This document shows positions 14,389 through 18,890 of a stretch of 18,890 bases of DNA, in pieces. Position 1 is the first letter of the stretch. Every line of letters begins with the position of its first letter. The DNA lies in assembly GCA_034722035.1 (NCBI GenBank), contig JAYENK010000016.1, positions 1 through 18,890 of the forward strand. Reading direction: 5' to 3'. The DNA is from JAYENK01 sp034722035 (GTDB lineage Bacteria; Patescibacteriota; Patescibacteriia; Patescibacteriales; UBA12075). Made by a program: the position numbers and the translations under genes. The notes under the pieces are model-generated. The model worked only from the letters and a program-made list of their open reading frames with translations. It was not told the DNA's origin and did no database searches.

Positions 14389-15909
14389 TTAATTTTCTTC
14401 TGTGTTAACTTTCCCGGAATCGCTTTTATCGGCATCATGTCCCAGAATAAGGATAAAGTCCGGTTGGACCGGATCGTATTCTTGCTCAAGTTCTTTAGCA
14501 ATATCGCTTACCAGCCAGCCAGGCAAATCAAAAGCAACATTAGCATCAAAGTGTTTGCGCAGAACTTTTAATGATTTGTTTTTTTCACCATAGCTAAGAT
14601 CATACACAACCGAGGTTTCAAAGTTTTGATGACTGGAATTGCCGACACGTAGTACGGAAAACCCGAGTTTTTCTAAGTCTAGCGCCATTTGCGAAGCTAG
14701 ACCGTTAACCCAGGTGCCGTTGCGTACTTCGATTGTAGTATTTTCTTCTTTTACTACATTGCTGATTTCAACGGGAACATCGGAAAAGACATTGTCTATA
14801 AAATATTGAATTTCGGCAAAGTCTCCGCTTCTAGGTACCAATACATAAGCGCCTTGCTCGTTGATTCGGTCTACCAAGAGTCCGTTCGGGCTATTATCCA
14901 GAACACGCATTACAATGTCATTACTGCTTATGTCTTTAAAAAGATCCCACAGCTTAATCATCTCCCAGATTTGCAGATTAGTTGCGATATGTTCGTTTAA
15001 TTCCTGGTAGATATCCATTATTTTTCCGGGTTTAAGCAAAGTAGAGCGAGACAAGAGTTTATCTTTGACTGCGGCAATTACTTTCTGCTGTCGGCGGGCC
15101 CGGGCAAAGTCTGAGCCCTCTATGCCGAGTGCGTGGCGCGAGCGGGCATATTTGAGCGCTAATTCGCCTTTCATATGTTGCCAGCCACTGTTAATATGTA
15201 AATGTTCGAAGCGTGACTCGTAGTCCTCAGCCTCTTCCCGGCCTTGTACCGGATAACGATAATCGTCTAGAGTATTATCAACATAAATATCAATACCGTC
15301 TAAAATATCAACAATGTTTATAAAGCCTTCAAAGTCAACCCGGACAAAATAATCTACCGGTTGTTTAATGATATCGCCAACCGCTTGGCTTACCGCTAAA
15401 CCGCCACTGCCTTTGGCTTCCATTTCGGCATAAGCATTGATGCTGTTTATTTTTTGCGAACCAATGTTTTCGAGCGGTACTGCTAAGTCGCGCGGAATCG
15501 AAGTAAGCGCGGCTTTTTTGGTTTTAGGTTCCAGACTTCCCAGCATGATTGTATCAGTTAAATATCCGCCTTCATGCCTAATGCCGCCCATTCCGAGCAA
15601 AAGAATGTTAATTCGATTGTCTGTCTCGCCCTTCAATCCTCGTTCCGCGCTTTCAGCTAAGCTTTTAAATTGTTTCAAAAGTGGTAAATTGGATAACCAG
15701 GAATTAGAACCTTGCTCCGAGCTTGTAATTTGATGTGAGAAAACACTTATTATTGTAATTAAAAAAATAAAAAAAACAGCAAAAGCTTTGAGCGGTTTTC
15801 CGGTTTTTCTATTTTTTTTCGGTTTTTTTGTACTAAAGTCCGGTGCGTTTGATTTTGATTTTGTGACTTGTCGCACTGGCACCGTTTGTTCGTCTAAATA
15901 TTTGGTCAT
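14389..15909 (-). CDS. LytR-CpsA-Psr (LCP) family cell-wall glycopolymer transferase
   Basis: The 506-residue protein has a cytoplasmic basic N-terminus, one membrane helix at about 41-58, an LCP domain at about 95-285 (INILLLGMGG, DTIMLGSLEP, SIPRDLAV, KYARSRHAL, DFARARRQQKVI), and a LytR C-terminal domain at about 375-490 (TTIEVRNGTWVNGLA). LCP enzymes move glycopolymers from lipid carriers onto peptidoglycan outside the membrane; the conserved Asp and Arg residues of the LCP core are present. It heads an operon with der (4 nt gap) and pth. Its promoter places the transcription start at or next to the ATG, so the message may be leaderless. The gene does not show which polymer it handles. 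Confidence 0.92.
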   Translation of the reverse strand: MTKYLDEQTVPVRQVTKSKSNAPDFSTKKPKKNRKTGKPLKAFAVFFIFLITIISVFSHQITSSEQGSNSWLSNLPLLKQFKSLAESAERGLKGETDNRINILLLGMGGIRHEGGYLTDTIMLGSLEPKTKKAALTSIPRDLAVPLENIGSQKINSINAYAEMEAKGSGGLAVSQAVGDIIKQPVDYFVRVDFEGFINIVDILDGIDIYVDNTLDDYRYPVQGREEAEDYESRFEHLHINSGWQHMKGELALKYARSRHALGIEGSDFARARRQQKVIAAVKDKLLSRSTLLKPGKIMDIYQELNEHIATNLQIWEMIKLWDLFKDISSNDIVMRVLDNSPNGLLVDRINEQGAYVLVPRSGDFAEIQYFIDNVFSDVPVEISNVVKEENTTIEVRNGTWVNGLASQMALDLEKLGFSVLRVGNSSHQNFETSVVYDLSYGEKNKSLKVLRKHFDANVAFDLPGWLVSDIAKELEQEYDPVQPDFILILGHDADKSDSGKVNTEEN

Positions 15910-15915
15910 TAATTT

Positions 15916-15944
15916 ATTATATCGTTCATGCCTAAGTTTGGCAA
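15916..15944 (-). promoter_or_regulatory. Promoter of the LCP-der-pth operon, leaderless
   Basis: On the minus strand, TTGCCA (15944-15939), a 17 bp spacer and TATAAT (15921-15916). Only six bases (15915-15910) separate the -10 box from the ATG at 15909, so the expected start falls on the A of the ATG. Confidence 0.75.
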
Positions 15945-15947
15945 GAG

Positions 15948-16331
15948 TTAGTCGGTATTATTTGTTATTGCTTTTTCTAGTTTTTTATCAAAAGTTAAAA
16001 GCTTGTAATTTTTTGCAAGATTTAAAAGTGAAATATCAACAAAGGAAAGATCTTTATGTTTATAGTCTAAAAAATTTTTGATTGATTTATGAAAAAAATC
16101 GCTGGAAGATGGTAGAATTTGTACATCTTGATTATGTAGAACAATTTCTAGAAAATTATCAGCAATTTTTTTGTTAACGCGTATCGCTAGGACAGTACAT
16201 ACTTCCAGGATAATATATTCACTTATTAAAATTTCATCTTTTATTTTAGAAAAAATTAAACTTGCCTTTCGGTGTTGGTTGTCATTTTTATTAAAAAATG
16301 CAATCCATATATTTGAGTCAAGAATTGTCAT
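15948..16331 (-). CDS. PIN-domain toxin, VapC-like
   Basis: The 127-residue protein has the four acidic residues of a PIN ribonuclease: Asp5 in LDSNIWIAF, Glu43 in ILEVCTVL, Asp99 in LSFVDISLL and Asp115 in LLTFDKKL. VapC-type enzymes cleave tRNAs or other RNAs at chosen sites and are held inactive by the partner antitoxin. The antitoxin gene lies just upstream, with 5 nt between them, and both share one promoter. The end of the gene nearly reaches the -35 box of the LCP operon (15939-15944). All key residues are present, so it looks intact. The RNA target cannot be told from sequence. Confidence 0.88.
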   Translation of the reverse strand: MTILDSNIWIAFFNKNDNQHRKASLIFSKIKDEILISEYIILEVCTVLAIRVNKKIADNFLEIVLHNQDVQILPSSSDFFHKSIKNFLDYKHKDLSFVDISLLNLAKNYKLLTFDKKLEKAITNNTD

Positions 16332-16336
16332 AAGTT

Positions 16337-16570
16337 TTAATACATTATGTTATCAATTTTTTTACTGAGGTTTTTGTCTTGTACTTTAAACTGAATTTTT
16401 TTAAAATCGCTTAAAGAATATTTTGGCAAAATACTTTCCGCCAAAGGCACAATCTTAAAAACCGGTTTAGAGTTTTTTATTACAATAAAACTTTGCCCTT
16501 GTTTTGCTTCTTTTGATACAGTCTTTAGATTCTGGTGTAGCTCTTTGATGCCAATCATTTTATCATTCAT
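16337..16570 (-). CDS. Phd/YefM-type antitoxin
   Basis: The 77-residue protein begins like Phd/YefM antitoxins (IGIKELHQNLKTVSKEAKQG, then QSFIVIKNSKPVFKIVPL), a fold that dimerises to bind DNA with its N-terminal half, while the C-terminal tail (about 45-77) wraps the toxin. Pairing of Phd-like antitoxins with PIN toxins is well known. The ATG at 16570 was taken; a second ATG at 16558 would remove four residues. It probably represses its own promoter through the inverted repeat at 16592-16630. Confidence 0.85.
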   Translation of the reverse strand: MNDKMIGIKELHQNLKTVSKEAKQGQSFIVIKNSKPVFKIVPLAESILPKYSLSDFKKIQFKVQDKNLSKKIDNIMY

Positions 16571-16591
16571 ATAGTTAATTTTTAGTTAAAT

Positions 16592-16635
16592 AATTATTAT
16601 ACTTATAGTTTAACAAAAAGTATAATAATTGTCAA
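16592..16635 (-). promoter_or_regulatory. Toxin-antitoxin promoter with inverted-repeat operator
   Basis: On the minus strand, TTGACA (16635-16630), a 17 bp spacer and TAAACT (16612-16607). A perfect 13 bp inverted repeat (AATTATTATACTT at 16592-16604 and its complement at 16618-16630) has one arm in the spacer and one around the transcription start, so it brackets the -10 box. That placement fits autorepression by the antitoxin-toxin complex. Confidence 0.7.
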
Positions 16636-16674
16636 ACTTTAGTTTGTATAATTTAACTTCTTAAACTGTAATTA

Positions 16675-17943
16675 TCACTTTTTTAATCCATCAACAAAAT
16701 TTACTCCAACCCGGCACAATACATTCCTTTTGTCTTTGTTGATTTCTTTATTATAATTTTTGCTGAGCAGATAAGCTTTTTTAAGATTGTGCTCTTTTAG
16801 AAAATAAAAAATAGTTTTTAGGTGCTTAATCTCGCCCTGGCTCTTGTATTTTATCTCTAAAGGAATAGTTTTGTTCGCTTCTAAAATAAAATCTATTTCC
16901 TGATTATTTTTTGTTCGCCAGAATTTTATTTTGTCAAAATTATTTTTGATAAGTTCTTGCAAAATATAAGTTTCCCAAATTTGTCCTTTATCAATTCTTT
17001 TTTTTATTTCTGAATAATTATTTAAAAAATAATTCCGCACACCAATGTCCAGAAAATAAATTTTAGGTGTTTTGATTATTTCTTTATTTTTATTGGAATA
17101 AAAAGGCCGAATAGTTTTTGTAATATAAGTATTTTCAATTAGAGATAAATATGAGCGAACGGTTTTATTGTGAATGCCGGCTTCTTGCGCAAGGCGATTA
17201 TAATTAATCATCTGTCCGTTATTTACTGCCAGTATCTCTATTATTTTCTTGAAAGCCGGTATATTTTCGATATCAGAAAATATCATAATATCTTTTTCAA
17301 TATACAAATCAAAAATACTAGCGAGCAATCTTTTTTTTATTTCAATGTCGTCACTGAGCGCGACTTCCGGATAGCCACCAAAAATTAAGAATTCTTCCAG
17401 ATATTGATTTAATTTGTAAGGCAGTTCTATTTCCGAATTTTTTAGTTTTGGAATATTTTTAAAATATTCCCGGGCTTTTTTGTCTTGTTTAAAGATTAAA
17501 AATTCTTCAAAATCAAGCGGATATATTTCAAAAATAAATTTGCGCCCAGCCAGACTTTCTTTGATCTTGTTTTTAATTGATAAAGAAGATGAACCTGAGG
17601 CAATAATTTTTATATTTGGATAATGGTCATAAATATTTTTAAAGATACCGGCAATGTCTTTTGCCTTTTGCAGTTCGTCAACAAAAACATAGAATCGGGA
17701 GAGCTTTTTGTTGTAGCCATTTAAAATTAAAAAGTCCAAAAATTTATCTAAATTCTCCGCTTTTTCCGTGTTAGAAGTTAGATCCATGTCAATAAAAGCG
17801 GTATTTTTACCATTATCAACTTTTTCTAATAATTTTTTCATTAAACTGGTTTTGCCAACTTGCCTCGCCCCGGTTAAAATAATGATTTTATTATTTTTTA
17901 GATTAGTTAGTAGCTTACTATATATTTTTCGTTTGAGATACAT
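16675..17943 (-). CDS. AAA ATPase with DUF4143 domain
   Basis: The 422-residue protein has Walker A GARQVGKTS (about 25-33), Walker B YVFVDELQ (about 88-95) and a sensor-like IIASGSSS, followed by a winged-helix-like region and a DUF4143 C-terminus (IYFLDIGVRNYF, then WETYILQEL and EIDFILEANKTIPLEIK, which resembles a PD-(D/E)xK nuclease fold). Members are widespread in archaea and reduced-genome bacteria; their role is unsettled. I chose ATG 17943 and not the in-frame GTG at 17985 because the -10 box TATAAT overlaps that GTG. It has its own promoter inside a 21 bp inverted repeat, and lies next to the toxin-antitoxin pair in a small accessory block. Confidence 0.9.
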   Translation of the reverse strand: MYLKRKIYSKLLTNLKNNKIIILTGARQVGKTSLMKKLLEKVDNGKNTAFIDMDLTSNTEKAENLDKFLDFLILNGYNKKLSRFYVFVDELQKAKDIAGIFKNIYDHYPNIKIIASGSSSLSIKNKIKESLAGRKFIFEIYPLDFEEFLIFKQDKKAREYFKNIPKLKNSEIELPYKLNQYLEEFLIFGGYPEVALSDDIEIKKRLLASIFDLYIEKDIMIFSDIENIPAFKKIIEILAVNNGQMINYNRLAQEAGIHNKTVRSYLSLIENTYITKTIRPFYSNKNKEIIKTPKIYFLDIGVRNYFLNNYSEIKKRIDKGQIWETYILQELIKNNFDKIKFWRTKNNQEIDFILEANKTIPLEIKYKSQGEIKHLKTIFYFLKEHNLKKAYLLSKNYNKEINKDKRNVLCRVGVNFVDGLKK

Positions 17944-17976
17944 AGAATTAATAATAATTAGCTTATTTATAGTATA

Positions 17977-18027
17977 ATTATACACAATAGTATAAAAAAA
18001 GTCAATACTTTTTTTATACTATTGTGT
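17977..18027 (-). promoter_or_regulatory. AAA ATPase promoter within a 21 bp inverted repeat
   Basis: On the minus strand, TTGACT (18005-18000), a 17 bp spacer and TATAAT (17982-17977). The -35 box lies in the four-base loop and inner ends of a perfect 21 bp inverted repeat, 17982-18002 with 18007-18027; one arm fills the whole spacer. This could be an operator that masks the promoter, or a hairpin. The leader from the predicted start to ATG 17943 is about 28 nt and lacks an SD. Confidence 0.75.
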
Positions 18028-18140
18028 TAAATTGAATGAAAAAAGGCAAGATTTTTGGTTTTGCCGTTTAGTAGGAGAGTCTTAATTTGCAATCATTTAT
18101 CGTTGACCCATGGTTACATTTTGTATGTAGTTTCGTGGGG

Positions 18141-18169
18141 TTGACAGAAATTTAATTTTTTGTTTTAAT
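18141..18169 (+). promoter_or_regulatory. Promoter of the orphan 125-residue gene
   Basis: TTGACA (18141-18146), a 17 bp spacer and TTTAAT (18164-18169) with an extended -10 TG at 18161-18162. The predicted start near 18176 gives a leader of about 75 nt with a TCCTTT/AAAGGA hairpin just before the SD. Confidence 0.65.
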
Positions 18170-18249
18170 TTAATATTAATTATTGGTTTTTCTCTTTGCT
18201 AATTCTGGTGAGGAGTAAATCCTTTATAAAAAGGACAAGGAGAACAGCA

Positions 18250-18627
18250 ATGTTAAGAGAATTGGCTCATTTACAGGATAAAGACTTTTTGCCCACCCAA
18301 ATGACTCCCGGCGAGCGCATTTATGACATCCTCGACTTCTTGGAAGTTGGGGAAATGTTTGTAGTTGGTCATACTATGGTCAAGCGTGCCAAAGAAATGA
18401 ACGCTAATCTCGGGAAGGAAGACGGGGAGTATATTCTAAAACACCAAAATGATATTCCTGTCGCTCTGCGAGAAAAAGTAGTGTTCATTTTCTCTGACTG
18501 GCATCTTTCCGGTTTTCCTGGGGACGCCTGCTTTGTCTGTTGGCTCGGAGACGAGTGGATTCGGCGCTGGTACTCGCTCGGTGGCGGTGGTTGGGGTTGC
18601 TACGATCGTCTGCTCCGTCGCAAGTAG
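18250..18627 (+). CDS. Hypothetical 125-residue protein with strong SD
   Basis: ATG 18250 is preceded by AAGGAG (18237-18242) with 7 nt spacing, the best SD in the window; the frame extends upstream to a TTG at 18196, which lacks support. The protein has a helical, charged N-terminal half (ERIYDILDFLEVGEMFVV) and an aromatic, Gly/Trp-rich C-terminus (FSDWHLSGFPGD, WYSLGGGGWGCYDRLLRRK). There is no signal peptide or membrane helix. I recognise no family. Its codon use is richer in G+C than its neighbours. It is flanked by its own promoter and intrinsic terminator, so it is a single-gene unit, probably well expressed and possibly controlled by its structured leader. Confidence 0.75.
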   Translation: MLRELAHLQDKDFLPTQMTPGERIYDILDFLEVGEMFVVGHTMVKRAKEMNANLGKEDGEYILKHQNDIPVALREKVVFIFSDWHLSGFPGDACFVCWLGDEWIRRWYSLGGGGWGCYDRLLRRK

Positions 18628-18660
18628 ATCCTTGGATATTTGGACCTTGCGTCCAACAAC

Positions 18661-18702
18661 AAAACCTCGTTTGTCTTATAATTGACAAGCGGGGTTTTTA
18701 TT
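18661..18702 (+). terminator. Intrinsic terminator
   Basis: AAAACCTCGTTTGTC (18661-18675) pairs with GACAAGCGGGGTTTT (18684-18698) around an 8-base loop, allowing G-U pairs, and runs into TATTTT. It ends the orphan gene 34 bp after its stop. On the other strand the A-rich arm reads as T4, so it may also serve the opposing gene. Confidence 0.88.
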
Positions 18703-18763
18703 TTGTGATATAATAAAATTGGAAAGTAAACGAATCAGTTCTTGGAGTTCAAACTGTTACTTG

Positions 18764-18890
18764 TTATTTTAAGCCGTCGGCAATGTATTTTTTAAGCAAA
18801 GATTGGTAGGGTACATTCATTTCGTTGGCTTTTTCTTTGGCTCGATTAATAACAAATTCCGGTAGGCGCAAAGAAATTGGGCGAGTAGTG
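18764..18890 (-). CDS. Ribbon-helix-helix (CopG-like) antitoxin, C-terminal part (partial)
   Basis: On the minus strand a frame enters from the right edge and ends at TAA 18764-18766, giving 41 residues: RPISLRLPEFVINRAKEKAN followed by MNVPYQSLLKKYIADGLK. A beta-strand of the form ISLRLP and two helices ending in YQSLLKKYI is the pattern of CopG/BrnA-like antitoxins, which bind DNA as dimers and neutralise a RelE- or BrnT-type toxin. Its N-terminus, and any toxin upstream, lie outside the window. No partner gene lies downstream inside the window. Confidence 0.75.
   Translation of the reverse strand, partial: TTRPISLRLPEFVINRAKEKANEMNVPYQSLLKKYIADGLK

Noticed and set aside
14385..14501. A longer N-terminus for der, starting at 14501
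   Set aside because: It would overlap the LCP coding region and adds residues unlike any Der N-terminus; ATG 14384 lies 4 nt after the LCP stop.
13462..14571. A 369-codon + strand open frame opposite der
   Set aside because: It lies antisense to a clear GTPase gene with all G motifs; its length follows from the codon use of der.
17944..17985. GTG start at 17985 for the AAA ATPase
   Set aside because: The -10 box TATAAT covers 17977-17982, so the transcript should begin downstream of this codon.
1..18890. tRNA genes
   Set aside because: I looked in the non-coding gaps (6274-6394, 8242-8662, 12019-12369, 18028-18249, 18628-18763) for T-arm and acceptor patterns and saw none; a tRNAscan run would settle it.

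Overview
This AT-rich window reads like part of a Patescibacteria (Candidate Phyla Radiation) chromosome, probably from the Parcubacteria side. The basis is AT-rich spacers, few Shine-Dalgarno (SD) sequences, small membrane proteins of unknown function around pheST, a membrane-anchored calcium-repeat protein, and compact housekeeping operons. The phylum is an inference from style; there is no rRNA gene to confirm it.

Layout. Positions 1-1753 hold two exported-looking, cysteine-rich proteins in tandem, the second with a C-terminal ladder of DxDxDG calcium loops. Positions 1758-6073 hold a + strand operon: strong promoter, small four-helix membrane protein, pheS, pheT, then a short membrane/coiled-coil protein. 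Positions 6049-8640 are an accessory island: a truncated tyrosine recombinase, a perfect palindrome, two copies (about 98.6% identical over 219 bp) of a roughly 230 bp multi-hairpin repeat, a degenerate IS256/IS1249-type insertion sequence with 27 bp inverted repeats, a MazG-like pyrophosphohydrolase gene, and an attC-like inverted structure. The recombinase points away from the MazG gene, and GTTATG sits at both boundaries of the segment, which resembles an integron with one cassette.

Positions 8663-15909 are minus-strand housekeeping genes: an LCP (LytR-CpsA-Psr) cell-wall enzyme, der and pth form one tight operon; dprA and topA form a second. Between them, at 12064-12352 on the opposite strand, lies what looks like an undescribed structured RNA. 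It has a consensus promoter, two long hairpins that each show an anti-SD CCTCCTT in an apical loop closed by the same AATTG/CAATT helix, and a U-rich terminator.

Positions 15948-18027 hold a Phd/VapC-type toxin-antitoxin pair and a DUF4143-type AAA ATPase, each with its own promoter overlapped by an inverted repeat. Positions 18141-18702 are a complete single-gene unit (promoter, structured leader, strong SD, unknown 125-residue protein, terminator). The window ends in the C-terminal part of a ribbon-helix-helix antitoxin-like protein.

The best candidates for something new are the twin-hairpin RNA and the integron-like island with its structured repeats.
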